The position numbers and the translations under genes were made by a program. Below the pieces are notes generated by a model. It saw only the letters and a list, made by a program, of their open reading frames with translations. It was not told the DNA's origin and searched no databases. Positions 1 through 8,918 of a DNA stretch of 64,000 nt are shown here, piece after piece. Numbering within the stretch: position 1 is the stretch's first letter; every line of letters starts with the position of its first letter. Source of the DNA: Mesorhizobium sangaii (GTDB taxonomy: Bacteria; Pseudomonadota; Alphaproteobacteria; Rhizobiales; Rhizobiaceae); NCBI RefSeq assembly GCF_014207355.1, contig NZ_JACHEF010000005.1, forward strand, positions 186,001 to 250,000, in the 5' to 3' direction.

Positions 1-312
1 CTTACCGGCAATCAACAGCCTGCCGCTCTCCAACCCGACCGTCAGTTCGCCTGATGGCGACAGCGCCAGCGCCGTGACCGGAGATGAAAAGGTCTCGACC
101 ACGGTGGACATGGCGCCGGCCGCAATAGCGTGGATGGCATTGCCGCTGGAGGCCAACAGCCTGTCGCTGGAAACCAGCAGATTGTCTGGCTCGGTCATCT
201 CGGCGAAAGCCGGCGCGTCGTCCAGCCGCGTGTTGGGGCGGAAGGCGCCGTCGAGCGGCGGAATGGTCACCGCCTTGCCGCGAAACAGGTCAAGCACCGG
301 ATCGAGGATCAT
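1..312 (-). CDS. Beta-propeller-like protein, N-terminal part (cut by window edge)
   Basis: An open frame runs from an ATG at 312 off the left edge of the window, giving 104 residues that begin MILDPVLDLFRGKAVTIPPL. Its ATG overlaps the TGA of the upstream permease-propeller fusion by four bases (ATGA), so it is translationally coupled to the sugar ABC operon. The visible part has repeated short hydrophobic strands with a TALALSPSGELTVGLESGRL stretch typical of beta-propeller blades. I infer a strictosidine-synthase/SMP-30-like protein related to the C-terminal half of its neighbour. The family call is tentative because only the N terminus is visible. Confidence 0.55.
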   Translation of the reverse strand, partial: MILDPVLDLFRGKAVTIPPLDGAFRPNTRLDDAPAFAEMTEPDNLLVSSDRLLASSGNAIHAIAAGAMSTVVETFSSPVTALALSPSGELTVGLESGRLLIAGK

Positions 313-2432
313 GACGCCGCCCCCCAGTAGGAAGCGGGGCTGGTCCAGTTCGGGTCGGCGCCTGATATCTTGTAGCGACCGATGCGGTTGTTGAGGATGC
401 CGCCGACGAACAGATACCCCTTGTGCTCGCGCATCGAGGTGACCATCGGGTGCGCGCCACCGGTGAGGTCGCCCATCGCCTCGACGATGCCGCCCTTTTC
501 GTTGAACTTCACCACGCCGCCGGTGTTGATGTTGGGGAACAGCCATTCATCTTGCGGCAGCCGGCGCGTCATGCGCTTGCGCATGTCGGGGTGGCGCAGC
601 GACAGGTCGAAGCTCGGCGTGCGCATGCCGAGCCACGCCATCCAGTAATTGCCGTCGGAGGCGCGGTTGATGTTGTCGGGGTAGCCCGGCATGTCGCGGA
701 TGACGCATTCGGCGGTATCCGCCTTCGGCCCTTCCAGCCAGTAGCGGTGCACGCGACAGGCCCAGCTTTCGGCGAAGAACAGCGACTTGCCATCATGCGC
801 CATGCACACGCCGTTGGTGTAGCGGTAGCCGTCGAGCAGGGTCTTGGTCGAACCGTCCTTCGGGTCGTAGACCAGCAGCCGGCCGGTGGCACGGTTCTCG
901 ATCGAATCCAGCGCCCAGTCATGGGCGTCGTAACGCTTGGTCGAGTCGGTGAAATAGATACGGCCGTCGGGTGCCACGTCGCAGTCGTTGGGATCGCGCA
1001 TCCGCGCATCGTCGACGATCGAGGTCCAGGAGCGCGAGGTCTCGGCCGATAGGCGTTTCACCTCCCGATCCGGCGACACGGAATAGAGCCCCATGGCGCC
1101 GACACAGCTGATCAGGTTGCCTGATTTGTCGAAGGCTAGGCCGAGCGGAAAGCCGCCAATATGGGCAAACACTTCCGACCTGACATAGTCCGGCGCGAAG
1201 AAGCGGATGATCTCGCCATGGCGCGTACCGCAATAGAGATTGTCGTCGCGGTCGAGGATGACATCCTCCGGCCCTTCCAGTTCGCCAAGCCCGATATGGT
1301 CAGCTTCTGACAATCGATTATCGAGTTCGTATGGCGTGCCCGAACCGGGTGCCGCCGACTGGGTCGCGCCCATCCTGAGGTAGACCGGCGCGACATAGAC
1401 TTCGTTCAGCACCTTGTGCCGGTTCTTCAGCCAGCGGATGTCGATGGTCACCGCCACCGCCAGCATGATGCCGAGCACCATCTGGTTGGTTCCGGTGCCA
1501 TAGCCCAGCCGGATCAGCCCGTTGGTCATGGTCAAGACGATGATGGCGCCCATCAGCCCCTTGACCACCGAGCCGCGCCCACCGCCCAAGCTGACGCCGC
1601 CGACCACGGCCGCCGTCAGCGCCATGATCTCGAGATTGAGGCCGGTGCCCGGCCCTGCCCCGCTCAGGCGGCAAGCGATGAGAAAGCCGCCGATCGAGGC
1701 GCAGAAGCCGGAGAAGACATAGGTCATGAACACGGTGCGGCGCACCCGAATGCCGGCATTATGGGCCGAACGCCTGGAGCCGCCGACCGCCAGCACATGC
1801 CAGCCCGGCCGCGAACGCGTCAGCGCGATATGGGTGACGATCGCCAGGATGATGGCCAGCCAGACCGAGACCGACAGGCCCCAGAAGGTGCTGTCGCCGA
1901 TGAAGTCGAGCACATCCGACGTCGCCGTCGAGAGCTGCACGTCGGCGGCATAGGTGGTGACCAGGATGTCGAACAGCGCCCGCCCGAAGATGAAGGTGAC
2001 CAGCGTGGTGAGAAAGGCGCGCAGGCGGAGATAGCCGACGAGATAGCCATTGATGGCGCCGAAGACGAGGCCGGTGGCAAGCGAAGCGGCCAGCGCCAGC
2101 CAGATCGACTGTTCGAGGATGAAGAAGACATAGACGGCGGAAAAGCAGGACAGCGCGAAGATCGAACCGACCGACAGGTCGATGCCACCACCCAGCATCA
2201 CCACCGTCATGCCGGTGACCACCATCGAGAATTCGCCGAGCTGGCGGGTCGATTCCTGCAGCGAGGTCAGCTTGAAGAAGCCCGGAATGACCGAGCCGAA
2301 GGTCGCTAACGTCGCCACCAGCGCCAGGAACGGAATGGCGTTGTCGGTCCAGCGCTTGGTCAGGATCTCGCCGACAAGATGATCGGGCACGAGATTGTAG
2401 CGCCAGGACTGGAGGCGTTCACGAAAGGACAT
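309..2432 (-). CDS. Ribose-type ABC permease fused to a strictosidine-synthase/SMP-30-like beta-propeller
   Basis: Residues about 1-350 form a multi-spanning permease of the RbsC/BPD_transp_2 family (GMTVVMLGGGIDLSVGSIFA is the family signature). Residues about 370-700 form a six-bladed propeller of the SMP-30/gluconolactonase/strictosidine-synthase-like type, with GPEDVILDRDDNLYCGT, PDGRIYFTDST and PGYPDNINRASDGNYW. The two parts are joined in one frame by a short polar linker with no stop codon. I place the start at MSFRERLQSW (2432) rather than at the ATG at 2480, because the latter lies inside a hairpin just downstream of the binding-protein gene. The fusion suggests import coupled to hydrolysis of a lactone or glycoside at the membrane; on which side the propeller sits is not clear from sequence. 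Confidence 0.85.
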   Translation of the reverse strand: MSFRERLQSWRYNLVPDHLVGEILTKRWTDNAIPFLALVATLATFGSVIPGFFKLTSLQESTRQLGEFSMVVTGMTVVMLGGGIDLSVGSIFALSCFSAVYVFFILEQSIWLALAASLATGLVFGAINGYLVGYLRLRAFLTTLVTFIFGRALFDILVTTYAADVQLSTATSDVLDFIGDSTFWGLSVSVWLAIILAIVTHIALTRSRPGWHVLAVGGSRRSAHNAGIRVRRTVFMTYVFSGFCASIGGFLIACRLSGAGPGTGLNLEIMALTAAVVGGVSLGGGRGSVVKGLMGAIIVLTMTNGLIRLGYGTGTNQMVLGIMLAVAVTIDIRWLKNRHKVLNEVYVAPVYLRMGATQSAAPGSGTPYELDNRLSEADHIGLGELEGPEDVILDRDDNLYCGTRHGEIIRFFAPDYVRSEVFAHIGGFPLGLAFDKSGNLISCVGAMGLYSVSPDREVKRLSAETSRSWTSIVDDARMRDPNDCDVAPDGRIYFTDSTKRYDAHDWALDSIENRATGRLLVYDPKDGSTKTLLDGYRYTNGVCMAHDGKSLFFAESWACRVHRYWLEGPKADTAECVIRDMPGYPDNINRASDGNYWMAWLGMRTPSFDLSLRHPDMRKRMTRRLPQDEWLFPNINTGGVVKFNEKGGIVEAMGDLTGGAHPMVTSMREHKGYLFVGGILNNRIGRYKISGADPNWTSPASYWGAAS

Positions 2433-2455
2433 TGGCTGCCGTGGCTCAAGAGAAA

Positions 2456-2483
2456 GAGGTGGCCGAACTGATCCGGCCACCTC
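2456..2483 (-). terminator. Intra-operon hairpin with T-rich tail after the binding-protein gene
   Basis: On the minus strand a perfect 10-bp stem (GAGGTGGCCG / CGGCCACCTC) with an 8-nt loop is followed by TTTCTCTT. It lies 24 bases after the stop of the periplasmic binding protein and before the permease-propeller fusion. It probably acts as an attenuator or 3' stabiliser, lowering permease expression relative to the binding protein. Confidence 0.7.
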
Positions 2484-2506
2484 GTGAATTTATTCGAAGG
2501 CGTGGC

Positions 2507-3532
2507 TTACTTCGCCGCCGCTTCGGCTTGCAGCGCCTTCAGGTCCCAGCAGCTGTCGGGCTTGAGGTCGGCCTTGGTCGTCGCCTTCTCCAGCGTGTAG
2601 ATGTAGGTGTGCGAGGTGCCGGCCGGCTGGCCGCTCTGCAGCAGGAACTTGATGATGGCGTTCATGTCGCCCGACTGGCGGGCAAGCTCGGTCATCACCA
2701 CGGCGCCATAGGTGCCGTCCTGCAGCTTGTCGCAGTCGGCAGCCTTTTCCCCGCCTCCGGTGGTGACCAGGAACACCTTGCCCTCGAGCTTAGCGTCGCG
2801 GATCGCTGCGGACGCGCCGGTGGCGTCACCATCCCAGAAATCGATGATCGAGCAAATGTCCGGGTTCTGTTGCAGCATCGTCGTCGTCACGTTGCGCGAG
2901 GTCGTCGCATCCCAGTTGGAGTCGGGCTTGGCCACCACCTTGAAGTCGGGATGCTTGTCCAGCACCTTCATGATGCCGGCATACTGATATAGGCTGGAGG
3001 AGTTCGCCTGGTCGCCCTGCACCAGGCCGATCTTCTTCGACGAGTTTTCGCCGCAGCCCTTGATCGCCGCTTCGGCCTCGAGCTGCCCAAGCCGGTCCCA
3101 GTCGCTGCCGACAAAGGCATCAGCCGGGAAGTTGGCCGGATTGTCGACCAGGAGCACATAGGTGCCGGCCGCCTGCGCCTTCTTCATCAGCTTGGAATAG
3201 GAGTTGAGGTCCGGCGCATGGATGATCAGCACGTCCGGCCGGGTGTCGGACGAGATGGCGTCGGTGATCGCCTGCGCGCCGGCATCGACCACCCAGTTCG
3301 GATCGCGCGTTTCGAACACGCCGCCCCAGGCCTCGACTTCGGTCTTCAGATAGTGCGCCCAGCCCTGCGCCAAGTCGAACCCCATCGCCAGCGGCACCAG
3401 CATGACGCGCTTACCCTTCAGCGCCTGCGCATAGGCCGCCGGGCCCGGATCGTCGGCGGCGAAGGTCGGCGCCACGAAGGCGGTAACGGCGAGCGCCGTT
3501 GCAGCGGCCATAAGTGTCTTGATCAGTCTCAT
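2507..3532 (-). CDS. Sugar ABC transporter periplasmic substrate-binding protein
   Basis: A 341-residue protein with a clear Sec signal peptide (MRLIKTLMAAATALAVTAFV, cleavage likely after ATFAA) and a mature domain of the ribose/galactose-binding Peripla_BP_4 type. It sits between two RbsC-type permease genes and is co-oriented with them, so it should capture a sugar-like solute in the periplasm for that transporter. Substrate cannot be read from the sequence. A hairpin with a T-rich tail follows its stop codon, consistent with a need for more binding protein than membrane component. Confidence 0.9.
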   Translation of the reverse strand: MRLIKTLMAAATALAVTAFVAPTFAADDPGPAAYAQALKGKRVMLVPLAMGFDLAQGWAHYLKTEVEAWGGVFETRDPNWVVDAGAQAITDAISSDTRPDVLIIHAPDLNSYSKLMKKAQAAGTYVLLVDNPANFPADAFVGSDWDRLGQLEAEAAIKGCGENSSKKIGLVQGDQANSSSLYQYAGIMKVLDKHPDFKVVAKPDSNWDATTSRNVTTTMLQQNPDICSIIDFWDGDATGASAAIRDAKLEGKVFLVTTGGGEKAADCDKLQDGTYGAVVMTELARQSGDMNAIIKFLLQSGQPAGTSHTYIYTLEKATTKADLKPDSCWDLKALQAEAAAK

Positions 3533-3593
3533 GTCACGTCCTCTGGTTCGGTTTTCATTTGCCGGCCGATCGTCGCGATCGCGCCGGGTACCC

Positions 3594-4580
3594 CTAAATG
3601 TCGCCCTGTTGCGCGGTCTGTTCGTCGCGCGGATTGATGATGCCGTCGACGATGATGGCGCCGAGCAGGATCGCCGCCTTGATCAGGTTCTGGTAGAGCA
3701 GCGGGATATCGATGATGGTCATGGCGTTGAGCAGGATGCCGATCAGCGCCGCCCCGACCAGCACATTGCGCACCCCGCCCCGCCCGCCGGACAGGCCGAT
3801 GCCGCCGATCACCGCCACCAACACGATGTCGTAGAGCAGCGTCGAGTTGACGACGCGGGTGTTGATCGAATGCAGGCTGGCCGCCGTCAGCAGGCCGGCG
3901 ATGAACGCGACGAAGGCGGACAGCACATAGCGCAGCACCAGCATCGGCCGCACCGGAATGCCTATGTTGCGCGCCGCGACCGGATTGTCGCCGGCGAAAT
4001 AGATGTAGCGGCCCCATTTGGTGTAGCGCAGGAACAGGAAGATCAGGAAAGCCAGGCCGGCGAAGACGAATACCTCGACGGGAATGTCGAGGAAGCGCAG
4101 GCCGCCGAGCAGCTCGACCCAATGGCCCTGCGGCACCGGCACGGCATCCTGCGTGATCAGTTGCGAGCGCACATAGCCGAAGACGAAGGAGCCCGTCGCC
4201 AGCGTCACGAAAATCGCCGGTACATCGGCATAGGCGACGAGGAAGCCGTTGAGCAGGCCGATCGCGAGTACGCCGGCCAGCACATAGGCGAAGGCCAGCC
4301 CGTCCGGCGTTCCTGAATTCAGGAGTTGCAGATACCAGGCGACAGACATTGCCATGATCGCAACGGCCGAGAGGTCGATGCCTCGGCCGATGATCACGAC
4401 AGCCATGCCTAGCGCCAGTATGCCGAGCACCGACACCGAGCGGACAATGGCGACGAGATTGTTGGGGTCGATGAAGCCCGGCAGGCCGAAGGCAGCGGCA
4501 ACGAACAGCACCACCGCAATGGCAAAGACGATGCCTTCCTGATTCAGGCTCCTGAAATTCGGCCAGCCGATCGCGCTCAT
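3594..4580 (-). CDS. Ribose-type ABC transporter permease
   Basis: A 328-residue integral membrane protein of the RbsC/BPD_transp_2 family with about eight to ten hydrophobic segments and the signature ALGMAVVIIGRGIDLSAVAI. It is the first gene of the leftward operon (permease, binding protein, permease-propeller, propeller). With the fused permease it could form a heterodimeric channel. No ATPase gene of this system is visible, so it must lie beyond the left edge or elsewhere. Confidence 0.9.
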   Translation of the reverse strand: MSAIGWPNFRSLNQEGIVFAIAVVLFVAAAFGLPGFIDPNNLVAIVRSVSVLGILALGMAVVIIGRGIDLSAVAIMAMSVAWYLQLLNSGTPDGLAFAYVLAGVLAIGLLNGFLVAYADVPAIFVTLATGSFVFGYVRSQLITQDAVPVPQGHWVELLGGLRFLDIPVEVFVFAGLAFLIFLFLRYTKWGRYIYFAGDNPVAARNIGIPVRPMLVLRYVLSAFVAFIAGLLTAASLHSINTRVVNSTLLYDIVLVAVIGGIGLSGGRGGVRNVLVGAALIGILLNAMTIIDIPLLYQNLIKAAILLGAIIVDGIINPRDEQTAQQGDI

Positions 4581-4850
4581 GTCTGCTTACGCCCCCGAAT
4601 GGCAGCGCTGCCATCCCACGGAAAGCTAATCGGCTCAGCGCCGGTTCGTCAAATGAATCCGCGTTCAGAACCTCGCTCGGCGGCGATATTCATCGAGTGG
4701 ACGCATCGATTGCCAAAACTGGCGCAATGCGTGGAAAAGGCTGGATTTTTAGCAATTGGTTGCGCCATTGCGATCGCTTGCGAAAGCACCGCACCAAAGC
4801 GGAAGGGACGGAGCAGAATTTATCTCCGCATCAGGTGGGAAAATTCGATT
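4581..4850 (-). promoter_or_regulatory. Presumed promoter region of the sugar ABC operon
   Basis: This 270-bp non-coding stretch separates the first permease gene from the end of the co-oriented DHA2 pump gene. It contains partially symmetric motifs, including GCCAAAACTGGC around 4710 and GCGATCGC around 4769, that could be LacI/DeoR-type operators. I could not fix a convincing -35/-10 pair. Confidence 0.35.
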
Positions 4851-6284
4851 TCAGTTCCCCGGTGCGTGACCGGAAACCTCGGCGCCCGCACCTGGCGGCA
4901 GCGCGAGGAAACGCAACGCCGCCACCAGCCCGATGGCGCCGATGGCGAGGAAAGCGATTCGAAAATCGACGAGGTCGAGCGCCGGGCGGTCCCTGGCGAT
5001 CTGCGACAGATTGAGGATCACCGCCGCGACCGCGACGCCGAACAGCATCGCCACTTGCTGGAGCATGCTGGACAGTGTCGCCGCCGAGCTACGCTGCGCT
5101 GCGTCGATATCGGCGAAGGCCAGCGTGTTGAGGGCGGTGAACTGCATCGAGCGCGACAGGCCGGCGATCAGCATCAGCACAATCACCAGCGCTTGCGGCG
5201 TCTGCGGTGAGATCGCCGCGCACGCCATGATCGACGCCGAGGCGATCAGGCCGTTGATGACAAGCACAGAACGAAAGCCGAAGCGACGCAGCGTCGGCGT
5301 CGTCACCATCTTCATGCCGAGTTTGCCGACGAAATAGGCCAGGATCATCATGCCGGCATCGACGGGGCTGAGACCGAAGGCGACCTGGAACAGCAGCGGC
5401 AACAGGAACGGCGTCGCGTTGATCGCCACCCGGAAAATGGTGCCGGCGGCGAGCGTCGAGATGGCGAAGGTCAGCACCTTGAACGACGAGAGGTCAAGCA
5501 GCGGATGTGGCGCACGCCTGAGATGGCGCACCGCCAGCCAGCCGATGACGATGCCGGCAGCGATCAACAGCACCGTCGGCAGGACACCGTCTTCCGGATG
5601 CGCGATGCGTTCGAGCCCGTACAGGACGCAAGCAAGTCCCGCCGATGTCAGGAAAAAGCCCGGCCAGTCGAGCGGCTTGGGATCGGCCTCGCGGCCGCCA
5701 GGAATGAACCGGGCGACCAGCGCCAGCCCGATCACGCCGAGCGGGATGTTGATGAAGAAATTCCAGTGCCAGGACAGATAGGTGGTGATGAAGCCGCCCA
5801 GCACCGGCCCGACCACCGGCGCGAACAGCGCCGGCCAGGTGATCAGCGCGGTGGCGTTGAGCAGCTCGGACTTCGATGCATTGCGCAAGACGAGAATGCG
5901 GCCGACCGGGGTCATCAGTGCGCTGCCCAGCCCTTGCACGACACGTGCGGCGACGAACTGGGTGAGGTTTTGCGAGAAGCCGCAGGCGAGCGAGGCCAGC
6001 GTGAAAAGGATGATTGCCAGCAGGAAGATGTTGCGCGCACCGAAGCGGTCGGCGAGCCAGCCAGACAGCGGCACGAACACCGCCATGGTCAGCATGTAGG
6101 CGGTGATGCCGATGCTCATCGCCACCGCCGGCACGCCGAAGGAAGCGCCCATCTGCGGCAGCGATGTCGAGATGATCGTCGAATCCAGCAATTGCATGAA
6201 AAAGGCGATGGCGACGATCAGTGCAACGCGCCGCGCATTGGTGGCCGTTTCGGGTAAGGCTTCAGTGTCGGGAATGGCAGTCAT
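4851..6284 (-). CDS. MFS drug/solute exporter, DHA2 (EmrB/QacA) family
   Basis: A 477-residue polytopic protein. The first helix carries the DHA2 signature MQLLDSTIISTSLPQMGASF and the loop after helix 2 the MFS motif A variant GWLADRFGARNIF. A conserved PALFAPVVGPVLGGF motif (antiporter motif C-like) follows. Family members are proton-driven drug antiporters of the inner membrane. No periplasmic adaptor (EmrA-like) gene is adjacent. It is divergent from the ornithine-cyclodeaminase-family gene with 118 bp between starts and might export an intermediate of that pathway, but that is a guess. Confidence 0.9.
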   Translation of the reverse strand: MTAIPDTEALPETATNARRVALIVAIAFFMQLLDSTIISTSLPQMGASFGVPAVAMSIGITAYMLTMAVFVPLSGWLADRFGARNIFLLAIILFTLASLACGFSQNLTQFVAARVVQGLGSALMTPVGRILVLRNASKSELLNATALITWPALFAPVVGPVLGGFITTYLSWHWNFFINIPLGVIGLALVARFIPGGREADPKPLDWPGFFLTSAGLACVLYGLERIAHPEDGVLPTVLLIAAGIVIGWLAVRHLRRAPHPLLDLSSFKVLTFAISTLAAGTIFRVAINATPFLLPLLFQVAFGLSPVDAGMMILAYFVGKLGMKMVTTPTLRRFGFRSVLVINGLIASASIMACAAISPQTPQALVIVLMLIAGLSRSMQFTALNTLAFADIDAAQRSSAATLSSMLQQVAMLFGVAVAAVILNLSQIARDRPALDLVDFRIAFLAIGAIGLVAALRFLALPPGAGAEVSGHAPGN

Positions 6285-6402
6285 GACGGAACCGGTTTGA
6301 ACAGCAATTAGCCGGGCACGTCCATAGACGGCGCAACAAACTTTCGTGTCGCGTCACGGCCTGTTATGGATGAGAGGCGACCGGGGAAAGTGCACGCAGC
6401 AG

Positions 6403-7404
6403 ATGAAACCCATCTATATCGACTATCTCAATGCTTTCGACATCGACGCCCTTGCCATGACCGATGGTGAAATCATCGCCGCCGTCGAGGCCGGCCTGGT
6501 GGCGCAAGGCAATGGCCAGACAGTGATCGAGCCGCGCGTTCATCTCGAGCCGGACCCGTCCTTCCATGGCCATTTCAATGTCTTGCGCGGCTACGTCGCG
6601 CCGCTCGACACCGCCGGCGTCAAGATCGTCGGCGACTATGTCGACAACTACCTGCACGGCCTGCCCTCCGAATTCGGTATCCTCAATCTGTTCGATCCGC
6701 GCACCGGCACGCCGCGCGCTATCCTCGATGCCACCGTCATCACCGACATGCGCACCGGTGCCGTCACCGCCATCGGCGCCAAGCATCTGGCGCGCAGGGG
6801 CTCAAAAGTGCTGGCCCATATCGGCGCGCGCGGCACCGCCTACTGGAACGTGCGCCTGCTCGACCATCTCTTCGATTTCGACGAGATCCGAGTCCATTCG
6901 CGCCGCCCGGCAAGCCGCGACGGTTTCGCTGCAAAACTCTCCGCCGATCTCGGCAAGCCGGTGACCGCTGTGGCCGACTGGAAGCGCTGCGTCGAAGGCG
7001 CCGACATTGTCGTCGAGGCCTCGCGGCTGCCGGAACCGCAGCCCTTGTTGAAGACCGAATGGATAAAGCGCGGCGCGCTGGTGGTGCCCTATGGCACGAT
7101 GAGCGCGGTGGAGCTGTCGCTGACCGACATCATGCAGAAGATGGTTGTCGACGATTGGGGCCAGTGCAAGGGCGGCAAGTTCGGCTCGCTGCGCGCCCAT
7201 GTCGAGACCGGGCGGCTGAGTGAAAAAACGCTTCATGCCGAGCTTGGCCAGATTGCCGCCGGTCTCAAGGCCGGGCGAGAGAATGACGGCGAGACAATCC
7301 TTTTCTGGCACCGTGGCCTGTCGCTGTCCGACATCGCATTGGGCAAGGCGATGCTGGCCAAAGCGCAGGCGCAAGGCATCGGCCAGCGGCTGCGCTTCGC
7401 ATGA
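6403..7404 (+). CDS. Ornithine cyclodeaminase / mu-crystallin family NAD(P)-dependent enzyme
   Basis: A 333-residue protein from the start MKPIYIDYLNAFDIDAL; upstream in-frame ATGs at 6346 and 6370 would add residues unlike the family. The family fold is evident: FGILNLFDPRTGTPRAILDA, then DMRTGAVTAIGAKHLARRG before the Rossmann strand KVLAHIGARGTAYWNV. Relatives include ornithine cyclodeaminase, alanine dehydrogenase and delta1-pyrroline-2-carboxylate reductase (LhpI). An aconitase X, a family that includes cis-3-hydroxyproline dehydratases forming pyrroline-2-carboxylate, is encoded nearby at 13.3-15.0 kb, so a reductase role is attractive. Its TGA overlaps the ATG of the ammonia-lyase homologue (ATGA). 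Confidence 0.85.
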   Translation: MKPIYIDYLNAFDIDALAMTDGEIIAAVEAGLVAQGNGQTVIEPRVHLEPDPSFHGHFNVLRGYVAPLDTAGVKIVGDYVDNYLHGLPSEFGILNLFDPRTGTPRAILDATVITDMRTGAVTAIGAKHLARRGSKVLAHIGARGTAYWNVRLLDHLFDFDEIRVHSRRPASRDGFAAKLSADLGKPVTAVADWKRCVEGADIVVEASRLPEPQPLLKTEWIKRGALVVPYGTMSAVELSLTDIMQKMVVDDWGQCKGGKFGSLRAHVETGRLSEKTLHAELGQIAAGLKAGRENDGETILFWHRGLSLSDIALGKAMLAKAQAQGIGQRLRFA

Positions 7405-8918
7405 GTGCGCTCGTCCTCACCGGAGCCGGCGTCGGCACTGCGGATGTCGCCACGGTGGCCCGCGAAGCGCGCAAGGTGGAGGTCCGACCCGATGTCCTCG
7501 GCAGGCTGCAGAAGGCGCGGACAGTGCTCGACCAGGCCGCCGCCTCCGGCCAGCAGATCTATGGCCTCAACACCGGGCTCGGCGCCAATCTCGGCACGAC
7601 GGTCGAGGGCGATGCCAGCGCCTTCCAGCGCCAGCTGCTGGAAGGACGCAGCGGCGCGGTCGGCGAAGCGCTGCCGGTCGAGACCGTGCGGGCAACTATG
7701 TTTGCCCGCGCGGCGATGCTTTCAACGGGAGGCTCCGGGCTTTCGCCCACCGTGTTTGTCGCTTTGGTCGACGCGCTCAATGCCGGTGTCCACCCGGTCA
7801 TGCCGTCGCTCGGCTCGATCGGCGCCGGCGATCTGGTGCTGATGACGGCGCTGGCCCGCCTGCTGACCGGCGAAGGCGACGCCGACTATCAGGGCCGGCG
7901 CATGCCGGCAGCCAAGGCGTTGATGATGGCCCGCCTCGTCCCCATCAGCCTGGCGCCCAAGGACGGGCTGTCGCTGATTAACGCTTCGGCTGTTTCAGCG
8001 GGCAGCGGTGCGCTGGTGGTGACGGATGCGCTGTCCGCCCTTGCCCAGCAGCACCAGGCCGGCGCGCTGACCATGGAAGGTATCGGCGCCAATCGCACCA
8101 TCCTCGACCCGCGCCTGCATATGGCGCGGCCGGCGGCCGGCCAGCAGGAGGCGGCCAAGGTCTTGCACGATCTGCTCGCCCGCGACGAGGCGCCGGCGCC
8201 GACCACCTTGCAAGATCCCCTGTCGATCCGCTGCATGCCCTCGATCCATGGCGCTCTGATCGAGGCGCTCGGTCAGGCGAAGCGGGGCGTCGAGATTGAG
8301 CTCAATGCCGCCGCCGACAACCCGCTGGTGCTTAGCGACGACGAGCTTGTGCTGTCGACCGGCAATTTCCACACTGCCTCGCTGTCGCTCGCCTTCGAAA
8401 CGCTCGGCCTGGCGATCGCCCAGTGTGCCGCGGCGAGCGCCGCCCGCTTCATTCAGCTCACGGGCTCCGGCCGCAACGGCCTGCCGAAATATCTGTCGCC
8501 GGTCGGCGGCGCCTCGGCCGGCTTCGTGCCGCTGCAGAAGACGGCGACGTCGATCCTGGCCGCCATCCGCCACAGGGCCAATCCGGTGATGCTGGATTTC
8601 TTAGCCGTCTCGGAAGGCGTCGAGGACCATGCCACGCAGACACCTCTGGCCGTCGCGAAATGCGCCGCGATGATTACACTGTGGCGGCGGCTGATCGCCT
8701 TTGAGCTGCTGGCGGCGGCACAGGCGGTCGACCTGCGCGACGGGCTCACCCTTGCGCCCCGCACCGCCACTGTTCATACGGCGATACGCGCGCTGGTCCC
8801 TGTCCTAAAGGAAGACCGGCCGCTCGGCATCGACGCCGAAGCGCTCTACGCCGCGCTCGCCAATGGGCCCTGGCCGGTGACCTTACGCCCGGCCGACCTT
8901 GTCCAGGAAAAGTCGTAG
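7401..8918 (+). CDS. Aromatic amino acid ammonia-lyase (HAL/PAL) superfamily protein lacking the MIO serine
   Basis: A 505-residue protein collinear with histidine ammonia-lyase: YGLNTGLG with the catalytic Tyr (Y54), LNAGVHPVMPSLGS, QDPLSIRCMPSIHGA, NAAADNPLV, STGNFHTASLSLAFE, GLPKYLSPVGGASAGF and EGVEDHATQTP are all present. The Ala-Ser-Gly triad that cyclises to the MIO electrophile is missing: the loop reads GSIGAGD (A142-G143-D144), one residue shorter than the usual GSVGASGD. Either it is a non-MIO enzyme with another reaction or a binding protein. It is translationally coupled to the ornithine-cyclodeaminase-family gene, so its ligand is probably an imino or amino acid. Confidence 0.85.
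   Translation: MSALVLTGAGVGTADVATVAREARKVEVRPDVLGRLQKARTVLDQAAASGQQIYGLNTGLGANLGTTVEGDASAFQRQLLEGRSGAVGEALPVETVRATMFARAAMLSTGGSGLSPTVFVALVDALNAGVHPVMPSLGSIGAGDLVLMTALARLLTGEGDADYQGRRMPAAKALMMARLVPISLAPKDGLSLINASAVSAGSGALVVTDALSALAQQHQAGALTMEGIGANRTILDPRLHMARPAAGQQEAAKVLHDLLARDEAPAPTTLQDPLSIRCMPSIHGALIEALGQAKRGVEIELNAAADNPLVLSDDELVLSTGNFHTASLSLAFETLGLAIAQCAAASAARFIQLTGSGRNGLPKYLSPVGGASAGFVPLQKTATSILAAIRHRANPVMLDFLAVSEGVEDHATQTPLAVAKCAAMITLWRRLIAFELLAAAQAVDLRDGLTLAPRTATVHTAIRALVPVLKEDRPLGIDAEALYAALANGPWPVTLRPADLVQEKS

Noticed and set aside
1416..2309. Long rightward frame opposite the permease-propeller gene
   Set aside because: Asp/Arg/Gln/His-rich shadow of a real gene on the other strand; no family features.
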